The notes below the pieces were generated by a model. That model was not told the origin of the DNA and did not search any database. It saw only the letters and a program-made list of their open reading frames with translations. The translations under genes and the position numbers were made by a program. Below are positions 9,828 through 18,069 of a stretch of 64,000 nucleotides of DNA, piece by piece (within the stretch, counting starts at the first letter, position 1; each line of letters starts with the position of its first letter). Origin of the DNA: CAZQIC01 sp964593555 (GTDB lineage: Bacteria > Bacteroidota > Bacteroidia > JAFLBG01). The stretch lies in NCBI GenBank assembly GCA_964593555.1, contig CAZQIC010000008.1, positions 1 to 64,000 of the forward strand, written 5' to 3'.

Positions 9828-10406
9828 ATGTTAAACTTAACGAGATGTTTGACCCTTTACGCCAGCGCACTAATTTTGCTCTTACAAGATCAAATTAGTT
9901 ATGGGGCCGGCAGCACAAGACGTGATTCAAATGAAGTTTACTGCCTCGAGTTAACAGGAATAATTCGTGCCCTTGATGACAATTGTCTGAATAAAGCAAC
10001 TGTGAATATTTACAGGGATACAACTTTATTTCTCTCCGTTAAATCAAGAAATACCGGCAAGTGCAGTATTAAATTACCGCTTAACGGTAAGTACACAGTA
10101 GTGTTTTCTAAACCCGGCTATGTATCCAAAAAAATAGTCGTTAATGCTGATATTCCCTTTTCGCGAAGACAGCAATACAAACTCTCTTTCAAAATTTATC
10201 TTTTTGAGCAAGTGAAGGGAGTAGATACGTCAATGTTCGATGCGCCTGTAGCATTCATAATATTTAAAAATGCAAAGAATTTTGACTATGACGACAGCTA
10301 TACAAAAGTATTAAACAGGAAAGCTGAAAAAATTTACAAAGAATATTACTCTCTGGAAGAGAGACCTAAAAGCAAAACAATGGTTGTTACCAGATCGAAA
10401 TTCTAA
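9828..10406 (+). CDS. Secreted protein with carboxypeptidase-regulatory-like beta domain
   Basis: A 192-aa exported protein with a signal peptide (about residues 1-26) followed by a beta-sandwich resembling CarboxypepD_reg-like domains: LTGIIRALDDNCLNKATVNI, then a segment ending NGKYTVVFSKPGYVSKKIVV. Such domains are common extensions on Bacteroidota envelope proteins. The C-terminal 60 residues are charged, with no sorting tail. The ATG is preceded by AAGGGAGGG at 9811-9819, one of the few purine-rich Shine-Dalgarno-like sequences in this window. No enzyme motif is visible and the role is unknown. Confidence 0.75.
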   Translation: MLNLTRCLTLYASALILLLQDQISYGAGSTRRDSNEVYCLELTGIIRALDDNCLNKATVNIYRDTTLFLSVKSRNTGKCSIKLPLNGKYTVVFSKPGYVSKKIVVNADIPFSRRQQYKLSFKIYLFEQVKGVDTSMFDAPVAFIIFKNAKNFDYDDSYTKVLNRKAEKIYKEYYSLEERPKSKTMVVTRSKF

Positions 10407-10620
10407 ATTCTCTTGAGTAACTTTTTTTCAAGATTTACCATTGATTCTTACTGATGGAATTGCCTAAACTTCAGATTATGAACATGCTTTTCAAAGGTTA
10501 TTAGAAAAGGTTTAGAATTGGTATGGTTTACTAAAGCTTTCCTAATTAAATATTAAAGATGCAACTGTTTGCTCTTTATAACAGAACTACATAGTTACAT
10601 CCTTAAAAAACAACAAAAAT

Positions 10621-10836
10621 CTACCAGGTTGCATTCGTAAGGCAATACCAAAAATAGTTTGTAGAAATCGGGTTTATATCTACAGGAGGTTTCGGGGCAA
10701 TGGGCTCTGGCTTAGGAGTGCTCATTATAGTAGTCGGAAAGGTCATAGCACCTCCATTAACAGTTTTCTTTTCTATAATATTTACAGCAGTTACAAAACT
10801 GCTTATTTCTAGTTTTCCTAATTTCGCCTTTTTCAT
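10621..10836 (-). CDS. Candidate RiPP precursor with pinensin-like leader
   Basis: A 71-aa peptide. Its N-terminus (MKKAKLGKLEISSFVT...KKTVNGG) has the pattern seen in leaders of pinensin-type and related Bacteroidota lanthipeptide precursors: a basic start, L-x-x-L-x-(I/V)-x-S-F-V-T and a double-Gly site preceded by T-V. The double Gly is at residues 28-29. The 42-residue putative core is rich in Pro (8) and Thr (7), has 2 Ser and a single Cys, and ends aromatic (NYFWYC...ATW). No LanB/LanC enzyme, protease or ABC exporter is near, so modification is not supported locally and the function is inferred. It may also be an orphan or a remnant. Confidence 0.6.
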   Translation of the reverse strand: MKKAKLGKLEISSFVTAVNIIEKKTVNGGAMTFPTTIMSTPKPEPIAPKPPVDINPISTNYFWYCLTNATW

Positions 10837-11286
10837 TTTATAATTTTTTGTGCCTACTCTTTTACCCTTTTCGGCTACCGGTCCTTTAATTATTTAAGAA
10901 CAAAATTACTTTACTGAAAGAATATGAGTTACTTTTTATATTCATAATTAATACTTCTATCAAATTTTAAATTACATACAATTCAAATCATTGATAACTG
11001 AACTGATTTTTTATTTTTATTATAAATAATAAGTCTAATGAACATAAATTCTTGGATTATTGACTTATGCTTACAAAAGAGTTTTGCCTTCTATCACAGC
11101 CACAGAAAAGTACGAAGCCGTAATCCGAGAAAATTTACAATATTATTATTCTTTAAAAGAGAGCCTAAGAATAATCCAAAGGTCTTTTAACCCGATTCTA
11201 ATCAACACTTTTTTAGAAAAAGTTATATCAGATTATAGAATGGTACAATTATCGAATCAGGCATCATTCAATAATTGTATTATTAT
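10837..11286. other. Gene-poor AT-rich stretch
   Basis: About 450 bp between the small peptide gene and the end of the PKD protein gene. The part nearest the peptide gene should hold its promoter, but I see no convincing -7/-33 pair. A TTG-initiated open frame at 11060-11329 has no recognisable features. Nothing else can be supported here. Confidence 0.5.
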
Positions 11287-13233
11287 TTATTGTATTACCA
11301 ATTTACCGTCCACAGCATTTCCATCCTGAGTAAGTATCTTATAAAAATATATTCCAGGCATGCAATTCTCCGCAACTATAGTCTCCTGTATATTATTTAT
11401 CGGCAACCTCATCACTTCTTTTCCCAGCACATCATACATTACAAAAACACTTCCAGGAAAATATTTGTTAAGCTGCAAAGTAGAGCTTCCAGTAAACGGA
11501 TTAGGGAACACTGCTGCCTGCATACCTGTAATCTCATCAACAGAACTCAGCGGCCCTCCACAAATGATGATCAGAACCTCATCCGAAGAATAATGACAAT
11601 ACAACGAATCATTAATAGATAATTGATAAAGCCCCGTTTTTTTTACGGTGATTGATTGTTGATCCGAATTATTTATGGTTGCATACTCCGAATACCAGCT
11701 ATATACCTGGCCGCTGACGCCGGCGTTTAATATCAATGAGTCACCAACTAAAATAACTGTATCGTTTCCCAGGTTTATCGCATATGGTATGAGCGCGGGG
11801 ATATCAACAACTTCTACCAACGTATCATTATCTACTCCGTTACCTATAATAAGAGTAACAGTATAAGTGCCTGGAGAAGAAAATACATGAGACGTACTCT
11901 CCATTGTATCTGTATTTAAAATTCCCGACGCAGGATCCCCAAAATTCCACCCCCATGCACTGGCACAATTTACGTACGGGTAAAAATAAACAGGCATTGT
12001 ATCGTTGTTGCAACCGTAAATAGATACATCAATTGAACTTACTGCAACAGTATCTATTGTAATCAACTGAGTTATGGTATCTGTCATATTTACAATAAGG
12101 GTAACTGAATACGTCCCTGACGATAAATATTCGTGAGATGGATTAATTGTTGTTATTGTATCAGATGTGCCGGATGAAGGATCGCCAAAATTCCACAGTA
12201 GGGTATTTGGACAACTGTTGTAGTAAAAGGAAATTGTATTACATGAATTAAAATAAGTATCAAAAGAAACCTGTCCAATTTTAATTATTGCATTTACGGT
12301 ATCGTTTTGATTTACGATAAGAGTTACGGTATATGCCCCCGGAGCTGGATAAACATGATATGGTTTTTCAATTGTACTGCTTGCACCATCTCCAAAATCC
12401 CAATGCCACTGACTGCGGGGATAACAAGTTGTATCGTCATAACCATTATAAGAAAAATAATCCGGCAAAAAATAAACTGTATCGTTACAAACCGTATTTG
12501 ACACAATACTAAGACTGGGGCTTACAGGAGTATTAAAACTTGTATCAATATCAAACACAAAATATCCATCAGAAATATAATTGACATTAGAACAACCCGA
12601 AACATTATCAGTAATTGTTAAAGAATACGATCCTGCACACACATTACTAATGTTAAGTGTTGTATATCCTCCCGGAGACCAGTTGTAAGAATAATTTCCG
12701 CTGCCATTTTCAACAAACACAGTATCAAAGACTATAGAACTAACGCAGACACCAGGGCCACAATAAAAAGGTGCAAAAAATCCGACAGAATACCCTGAAA
12801 AATATACATTGTTTGACAGAGCCAGTATTACGGAGTCTGTATCATAATTACAATCAGCATCCACAACAATAACATTGTATTCATATTCAGCATCCAAACC
12901 CGTAACGTTGGCCGTTGTAGCTCCGTTACTCCAAAAATAGTTGTATGGCGGTGTGCCACCCGTCACACTTACCGAAGCTGTTCCATCCTGAGAAAAATAG
13001 CAGCTTCCTGGAGTAGATGACATGGTAAGTGAAAGTGCTGAACTTGCAACTTTATTATTAATATTGTCTTTCAATATAGCCACCCTCTTAAACTTAGCAG
13101 AAGTCTTGGACTTATCGTAGTAAACCGTTTGTTTCTTTTCATGATTTACCTGATCAATTTTTGGGGTAATTGTTTGTGCGAAAACAAAAAATGTTATGTG
13201 AACACAAAAGATAGCAAGTAAATATTTTTTCAT
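11287..13233 (-). CDS. Secreted PKD-domain protein with type A T9SS sorting domain
   Basis: A 648-aa T9SS cargo. Signal peptide at residues 1-20 (ending FVFAQ); a SprB-like repeat near 68-138 (VTGGTPPYNYFWSNGAT); three PKD-like modules near 240-480, each with a W-x-F-G-D core (WHWDFGDG, LLWNFGDP, WGWNFGDP); an Ig-like segment; and a C-terminal type A sorting domain from about residue 573 (FPNPFTG, VMYDVLGKEV, GIYFYKILT). It is probably cleaved and attached at the cell surface. The gene begins 35 bp after the end of the SBBP protein gene on the same strand, so the two are likely co-transcribed. The substrate or partner is unknown. Confidence 0.9.
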   Translation of the reverse strand: MKKYLLAIFCVHITFFVFAQTITPKIDQVNHEKKQTVYYDKSKTSAKFKRVAILKDNINNKVASSALSLTMSSTPGSCYFSQDGTASVSVTGGTPPYNYFWSNGATTANVTGLDAEYEYNVIVVDADCNYDTDSVILALSNNVYFSGYSVGFFAPFYCGPGVCVSSIVFDTVFVENGSGNYSYNWSPGGYTTLNISNVCAGSYSLTITDNVSGCSNVNYISDGYFVFDIDTSFNTPVSPSLSIVSNTVCNDTVYFLPDYFSYNGYDDTTCYPRSQWHWDFGDGASSTIEKPYHVYPAPGAYTVTLIVNQNDTVNAIIKIGQVSFDTYFNSCNTISFYYNSCPNTLLWNFGDPSSGTSDTITTINPSHEYLSSGTYSVTLIVNMTDTITQLITIDTVAVSSIDVSIYGCNNDTMPVYFYPYVNCASAWGWNFGDPASGILNTDTMESTSHVFSSPGTYTVTLIIGNGVDNDTLVEVVDIPALIPYAINLGNDTVILVGDSLILNAGVSGQVYSWYSEYATINNSDQQSITVKKTGLYQLSINDSLYCHYSSDEVLIIICGGPLSSVDEITGMQAAVFPNPFTGSSTLQLNKYFPGSVFVMYDVLGKEVMRLPINNIQETIVAENCMPGIYFYKILTQDGNAVDGKLVIQ

Positions 13234-13268
13234 TATTTAATGAGATTTGGAAAGTTATTTAACTTATG

Positions 13269-14927
13269 TTACTCAATTACGAATTTTCGAATCATTTGGT
13301 TTTCACCATCAGATACCTTTAGAAAGTATAATCCTTTTGCCTGAGATGAAAGATCAAGCACAACAAAAGTATCTGACCTAAGGACATTTGTGTTTTTTGA
13401 ATAAACAAGCTGCCCGGTTATATCTATTACGCTAACAGACAGACTATTTCCTTTAAATTCATCAACAATAACATTTAAAATTCCTGTATTTGTTGGATTA
13501 GGGAAAACATTTACTGTACCGTAAAAATTCTTTTTATTTTCTATCCCTGAAGTTCCCTGAGTAATTTTTGTAACATATATTCCACCTAGTGTATCAGGCA
13601 GTGCAATACTCCCAAAAGATCCGGAAGCGTTATCAAGTAACCCAATTGCATAAATATCTCCAGCTCCGTCGAGAGATATGCCTTGTGTTGGTCCATCAGA
13701 GCCATTAGTTCCGATTTGTTTTGCCCATTGAAAAATACCAGATGAATTACATTGAGCAACAAATCCATCAAAAATACCTGCACCCTGCTTATTCAGTACC
13801 GTAGAACCAAACGTTGAACTAAATCCGAAGTCACCGGATATGTATACATTACCCATCGCATCTGTCGTTACACTATGACCAGCTTCTCCACTATTGGCAT
13901 TACCCGCAGACACGGCCCACTGTGCAACTCCTGAAGAATTATATTTTGCTAAAAAAATATCATTGTAACCAATACCATTTAAAGTAATACTCCCGAAAGT
14001 ACTAGTTAATGCAGAAGTATTATTTACATTCCCGGTTATATATATATTACCTGAACCATCTGCACAAATTGCTTTCGCAGCATCTGCATCAACAGTTCCC
14101 GCATGTTCAACAAATTGAATTGCTCCTGCAGCATTGTACTTGGAAAGAAAAATATCCTCAGTACCATAAGAATTCACAGTCATGGTTCCAAATGTAGCCG
14201 AACCTCCGAATTTTCCCGCTACAAAAATGTTTCCTGTATTATTCACACATACTCCGTTACCCTCATCATCATTAGCACTACCCCCTTGTATTACCCATTG
14301 AAAAACACCTGAACTATCGTACTTTGCAAGAAACATATCGTAATCTGTTCCGGAAGTTGTTAGGGTAGATGTGCCAATTGCCATCATACAGCCAAAAGAT
14401 CCCGTTGCATATACATTACCAGAAGCATCGGTTGCAATAGCCTTGCCAAAATTATCGCAGCTAGCGTTTGGTTGAGAAGAAACAACCCATTTTGTATTCC
14501 CCTGTGAATCATATTTTGCCACATATACATACGTTCCCGGATTTCCACTGACAACAGTGCTACCGAAAGTAGCATCGCCATCCATGCTGCCCGTTACATA
14601 TACACTATTAGTATGCTCATCTATACAAACACCACTGTTATCATTGTCCCCAATAGAAAATACCTGGCGTGCCCAAACTACACTCCCAGCAGTATTATAT
14701 TTAACGACAAATCCATCATAACTCGCTCCTGAGTTAAAAACCGAAGAACCAAAAGTTAAGCTGCCCTTAAAATTTCCCACAACATACGAATTACCCAAAG
14801 TATCAATGGCTATACCTTTTACACTTTCGTATTGTGTAGCTTTATGTTTGCTTGCCCATTGAAAAGTTTGAGCAGAAATTTTTGATGCCGAAAAAATAAT
14901 TGCAATTAATAGTAAAAGTTTTTTCAT
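13269..14927 (-). CDS. Secreted SBBP-repeat protein with type A T9SS sorting domain
   Basis: A 552-aa T9SS cargo: signal peptide (residues 1-20, ending KISAQ); about eight beta-propeller-type repeats of ~50 aa (residues 25-455) with the SBBP signature D-(A/G)-x-G-N-x-Y-(V/I)-x-G-x-F and repeated FLAKY(N/D)SSG; then a type A sorting tail from about 472 (FPNPTNTG, VSVIDITGQLVYS, GLYFLKV). It is first of a probable two-gene operon with the PKD protein at 11287-13233. The same repeat type recurs at 43288-46182 and 59645-61585, so the genome keeps a family of these propeller cargos. No catalytic motif is seen. Confidence 0.9.
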   Translation of the reverse strand: MKKLLLLIAIIFSASKISAQTFQWASKHKATQYESVKGIAIDTLGNSYVVGNFKGSLTFGSSVFNSGASYDGFVVKYNTAGSVVWARQVFSIGDNDNSGVCIDEHTNSVYVTGSMDGDATFGSTVVSGNPGTYVYVAKYDSQGNTKWVVSSQPNASCDNFGKAIATDASGNVYATGSFGCMMAIGTSTLTTSGTDYDMFLAKYDSSGVFQWVIQGGSANDDEGNGVCVNNTGNIFVAGKFGGSATFGTMTVNSYGTEDIFLSKYNAAGAIQFVEHAGTVDADAAKAICADGSGNIYITGNVNNTSALTSTFGSITLNGIGYNDIFLAKYNSSGVAQWAVSAGNANSGEAGHSVTTDAMGNVYISGDFGFSSTFGSTVLNKQGAGIFDGFVAQCNSSGIFQWAKQIGTNGSDGPTQGISLDGAGDIYAIGLLDNASGSFGSIALPDTLGGIYVTKITQGTSGIENKKNFYGTVNVFPNPTNTGILNVIVDEFKGNSLSVSVIDITGQLVYSKNTNVLRSDTFVVLDLSSQAKGLYFLKVSDGENQMIRKFVIE

Positions 14928-15072
14928 GGGATGTTTTTGTTTTAAATATACGACTCAGAAATAAAATTGGATTTTATATTAATCCTGATTTTGTTTCGGC
15001 AAAGATTATCATTTTTAATTACGATGTAAAACTACTGGTATCCCTATTTTTTAACCAGCTTATAAATTACCC

Positions 15073-15146
15073 ATTCATACTAGTTTATAATAACATATAT
15101 TATGTATAAATACATATATAATTTATCTACAATTCATACTAGTTTA
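15073..15146. repeat. 15-bp direct repeat pair in a divergent promoter region
   Basis: ATTCATACTAGTTTA occurs at 15073-15087 and again at 15132-15146, 59 bp apart start to start. An AT-rich segment with inverted TATGTA/TACATA lies between. The region lies between divergent genes (SBBP protein to the left, 514-aa protein to the right), so these may be operator sites. That is inference only. Confidence 0.55.
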
Positions 15147-15176
15147 AATGCTACATTTAGATATTAAAACCAACGA

Positions 15177-16721
15177 ATGACCCCTTCTGAAGATCTCTTT
15201 TTATTAATTAAATGCCTTTCCAAACCGCAAAAACGATATTTACATTTGTTCGCCTCTATTTATTCCGGTGATAAGGTTTATTTAAAATTATTTAACGCGA
15301 TTGATAAGCAAAAAAAATATAATGAAGCGGCGATAAAGAAAAAATTCAGAAATGAACCTTTCGTTCGACAGCTAACCCGTGCAAAGTATTATTTGTATCA
15401 TATGATACTAAAAAGCCTGCGCAATTACCGCACGCAGGAAAATGTTGAGAAAGAATTGAGAGAATATATCGACGATATTGAATTTCTCTTCAGTAAACAA
15501 TTGTATAAACAATGTCAAAAAATTGTCGCAAAGGCAAAATTGCTTGCCGAAAAATTTGAAAGTGTTCCTAACTTATTAGAGATCTTAAAGTGGGAATACT
15601 TGGTGGCAGAAAGATATGCATACACAGGGATTACAAATGAAGTAATGGAATATTCATTTCAGACAACATTTAATGCGCTGGCTAAATATGAAAACCTGAG
15701 TCAATATCGTTTATCACTTTCGAGAGTAGGCAGAAGTTTTTATAAAAAGGGGCTCATACGCGACACATCCGACCTTAGTTTTTACGAAAATATTTTAAAT
15801 AAACCCCTATACCAGCGGGAAGACAAAGCGCTTTCATACCAGGCTAAAATGCTTTTTCATTCATCTTATGCTACTTATTTCTTTCTCAAAAAAAATTACG
15901 CAGGAGCATACGATCATATTAAAAAATCTGTTGTGCTTATGGAGAAAGAAAAACACCGGTCAGAAAAAGATGTAAACACAACTGTTTCTTCGTACCTCAA
16001 CCTTGCAGCCTGCCAGCTAAATCTTAAAAAATATGATGAAATTTTCGCTACAATAGACGGATTGGACAAAATAAGAGATTCATGGAAAACGTATGATGAC
16101 AATTATCTCAAAATAATTTCTATCCAAATTTCCATTTGTCTGGAAATCACAGCATATGAAAGAGCTGCACAAATTTTGAAACAAACGAATAGCAATCTCG
16201 AAAAGGCAGAAAAAAACAATATGGATCTTCGTCAGAAAATAATTTTTTCTTTTACTTGTTCCATCATATATTTTGGAATGGGAGAATATTCCAAAGCCAT
16301 ACATTGGATAAACAAAATAATCAACGACAAAGAAAAAGATTCGAGAAATGATATTTATTCATTCGCTCTATTTTACAGGCTTATTATCCATGTTGAAATG
16401 GGCAAAACAGATCTATTGGAATATTCCGTAAAATCTGTTCATCGTTTTCTTAAACAAAAGCAACGCCTGTTTAAATTTGAAGAACTACTATTAAAATTTA
16501 TTTCAGATGAACTGCCAAAGCCAGGCAGAAGCCAGGCATACATTTCCTCCTACTCTAAATTAAACGAATCGACAACAATTATTTTTAAGGACCCACTTGA
16601 AAAAACAATCCTGGATTATTTCAGATTTGATTGGTGGATAGAAAGCAAAATAAAAAAGAAATCATTTAAAGAAATTGCAAGGGAACATTTAGACATCAAA
16701 AACATTGAGTCTTATTTATAG
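15177..16721 (+). CDS. Cytosolic helical-repeat (TPR-like) protein, function unknown
   Basis: A 514-aa protein with no signal peptide or membrane segment. It is almost wholly helical with many aromatic and Lys residues. Regularly spaced A/L-rich helices such as SFTCSIIYFGMGEYSKAIHW and SSYLNLAACQLNLKKYDEIF look like degenerate tetratricopeptide repeats over residues ~200-430. The N-terminal ~110 residues (LLIKCLSKPQKRYLHLFA onward) form a separate charged helical domain. It stands alone between T9SS cargo genes. A scaffold role by repeat type is possible. I do not recognise a named family. Confidence 0.75.
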   Translation: MTPSEDLFLLIKCLSKPQKRYLHLFASIYSGDKVYLKLFNAIDKQKKYNEAAIKKKFRNEPFVRQLTRAKYYLYHMILKSLRNYRTQENVEKELREYIDDIEFLFSKQLYKQCQKIVAKAKLLAEKFESVPNLLEILKWEYLVAERYAYTGITNEVMEYSFQTTFNALAKYENLSQYRLSLSRVGRSFYKKGLIRDTSDLSFYENILNKPLYQREDKALSYQAKMLFHSSYATYFFLKKNYAGAYDHIKKSVVLMEKEKHRSEKDVNTTVSSYLNLAACQLNLKKYDEIFATIDGLDKIRDSWKTYDDNYLKIISIQISICLEITAYERAAQILKQTNSNLEKAEKNNMDLRQKIIFSFTCSIIYFGMGEYSKAIHWINKIINDKEKDSRNDIYSFALFYRLIIHVEMGKTDLLEYSVKSVHRFLKQKQRLFKFEELLLKFISDELPKPGRSQAYISSYSKLNESTTIIFKDPLEKTILDYFRFDWWIESKIKKKSFKEIAREHLDIKNIESYL

Positions 16722-16870
16722 ATCTTTTTCATAAGCATAAAATAATCTTCACTGATGAATTAAATCTGCATTTCCTTTTCTAGATCTCCCTTTTTCGCCC
16801 ATTATCAGACCTGTAATTCACATCCCTACTTTAGTTCGTCTTCAAGAACGGAGTACGTTAATTTTACTAT

Positions 16871-17527
16871 ATGAAAACACTTATACTTTTCCCGCTTATT
16901 ATTTTATCCTCTATAACAGCTGTCAATGCACAGGATGCATTAAACGTCATGAAAGTAAATACTCCAAATGGAGGTGAATCATGGGCGGCAGGCTCCGTTC
17001 ATACAATTTCATGGGTTGATCTGAGCACTCCTCTTGTTTCCAACGCTTCAATTGAATACACTACAAATAACGGCTCAACCTGGAATACCATTGCAAAAAA
17101 TGTTCCAAACATGAATGGGAACACAACAAACAATTACAGCTGGACACTACCATCCATCTCCTGGTCATCGCAATGCAAGGTTAGGGTAACCATTGGAACA
17201 CACTCCGATGTGAGTGATAATGTTTTCACCATCACTGCTGCCGCAGGCACTTCAATTTCAGAAAATTCCGCCAATAGCTTAATTTACTCGGGGCCGAACC
17301 CGGCAAATACATCGATAACAATTAAATCATTATTGCAATTTCCTTTAGCCGATCATTTAACAGTGAAATTCTTTAATATTCAAGGTCAGGAAGTTTTTGA
17401 ATTGAAAGAATATTCGATGGGGAAAAGCATTGACATCTCCACCTTTGCAGAAGGATTATATTTTATTTCTGTAAGAGATGGTAATAATTCCGAATTGGTT
17501 TCGATAAAACAATTGATCTCGAAATAA
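16871..17527 (+). CDS. Secreted Kre9/KNH-like domain protein with type A T9SS sorting domain
   Basis: A 218-aa T9SS cargo. Signal peptide of ~20 residues (ending VNAQ); one beta-sandwich domain (about 25-125: TPNGGESWAAGSVHTISWVD, IEYTTNNGSTWNTI, CKVRVTI, SDNVFTI) matching the Ser-Thr-rich GPI-anchored (Kre9/KNH) domain found in many secreted Bacteroidota proteins; then a type A sorting tail (from about 138: YSGPNPANTSITIK, VKFFNIQGQEV, GLYFISVRDG). The compact layout suggests a small surface or extracellular binding protein. It converges with yfiR, ending 8 bp from it. Confidence 0.85.
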   Translation: MKTLILFPLIILSSITAVNAQDALNVMKVNTPNGGESWAAGSVHTISWVDLSTPLVSNASIEYTTNNGSTWNTIAKNVPNMNGNTTNNYSWTLPSISWSSQCKVRVTIGTHSDVSDNVFTITAAAGTSISENSANSLIYSGPNPANTSITIKSLLQFPLADHLTVKFFNIQGQEVFELKEYSMGKSIDISTFAEGLYFISVRDGNNSELVSIKQLISK

Positions 17528-17535
17528 TTGCTTCA

Positions 17536-18069
17536 CTAATTATTCACCACAATACCAAGTGTGGTAAGGGCCGAAGAAACTTTAAGATTCTGCGCCTCAA
17601 TGTTCTTTTTGTTGATCTCAAATTTCAAGACGTCATCATCAAGCGTAGTAAAACTTATATGCGCGCCTTTTTTTGCCATGCCATCTCTCTCGGCGACAAG
17701 CAACATAGATTTATTTTTTAACAAGGGGGCGAATGTTTTTATCTGCGAGCTTTTTGATGATGTCACATATAATAATTGACAACTTATACTTTCATCAACA
17801 CTTGTCAATTTTTTAATTACGATCGTTTTTCCCTTACATTTTTTTGCAGCAGCCATTGTTTCCAATTCCTTTTGAATTGGAGAATCGCCGAGTATACCTA
17901 TAACAAACTCATCCTTTACCTGGCTTTCCGGCGGCCACTCAATATATTTCATAAAGTTGTATATGAATAACGAATAGGCTTTGTAATCCACTTCCTGTGC
18001 ATGCGCTTTTTCTACACGCATTGCGAACGCAGTATACAACAAAAACAATATGACAATTTTACACTTCAT
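17536..18069 (-). CDS. YfiR family periplasmic protein
   Basis: A 177-aa exported protein of the YfiR/DUF4154 family. Signal peptide (~24 aa, ending KAHAQ); then the family pattern YKAYSLFIYNFMKYIEWP, FVIGILGDSPI, LLYVTSSK, LLVAERDGMAKKGAHISF and a C-terminal LKVSSALTTLGIVV. In Pseudomonas, YfiR is a periplasmic repressor of the diguanylate cyclase YfiN. Here no GGDEF protein is present. The gene begins directly at the stop codon of the TonB receptor gene (TAG-ATG, no gap), so the two are one operon, and a HAMP-SpoIIE phosphatase is divergent. A role as a periplasmic signal protein for that sensor is inference. Confidence 0.88.
   Translation of the reverse strand: MKCKIVILFLLYTAFAMRVEKAHAQEVDYKAYSLFIYNFMKYIEWPPESQVKDEFVIGILGDSPIQKELETMAAAKKCKGKTIVIKKLTSVDESISCQLLYVTSSKSSQIKTFAPLLKNKSMLLVAERDGMAKKGAHISFTTLDDDVLKFEINKKNIEAQNLKVSSALTTLGIVVNN

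Noticed and set aside
11060..11329. 89-aa TTG-initiated frame in the gap before the PKD protein gene
   Set aside because: No recognisable motif, atypical composition, and it runs into the 3' end of the opposite gene; not supported as a gene.
11287..14927. Repeated SBBP/PKD codon patterns as tandem DNA repeats
   Set aside because: Repeats are at protein level with diverged nucleotides; not a CRISPR array or satellite.
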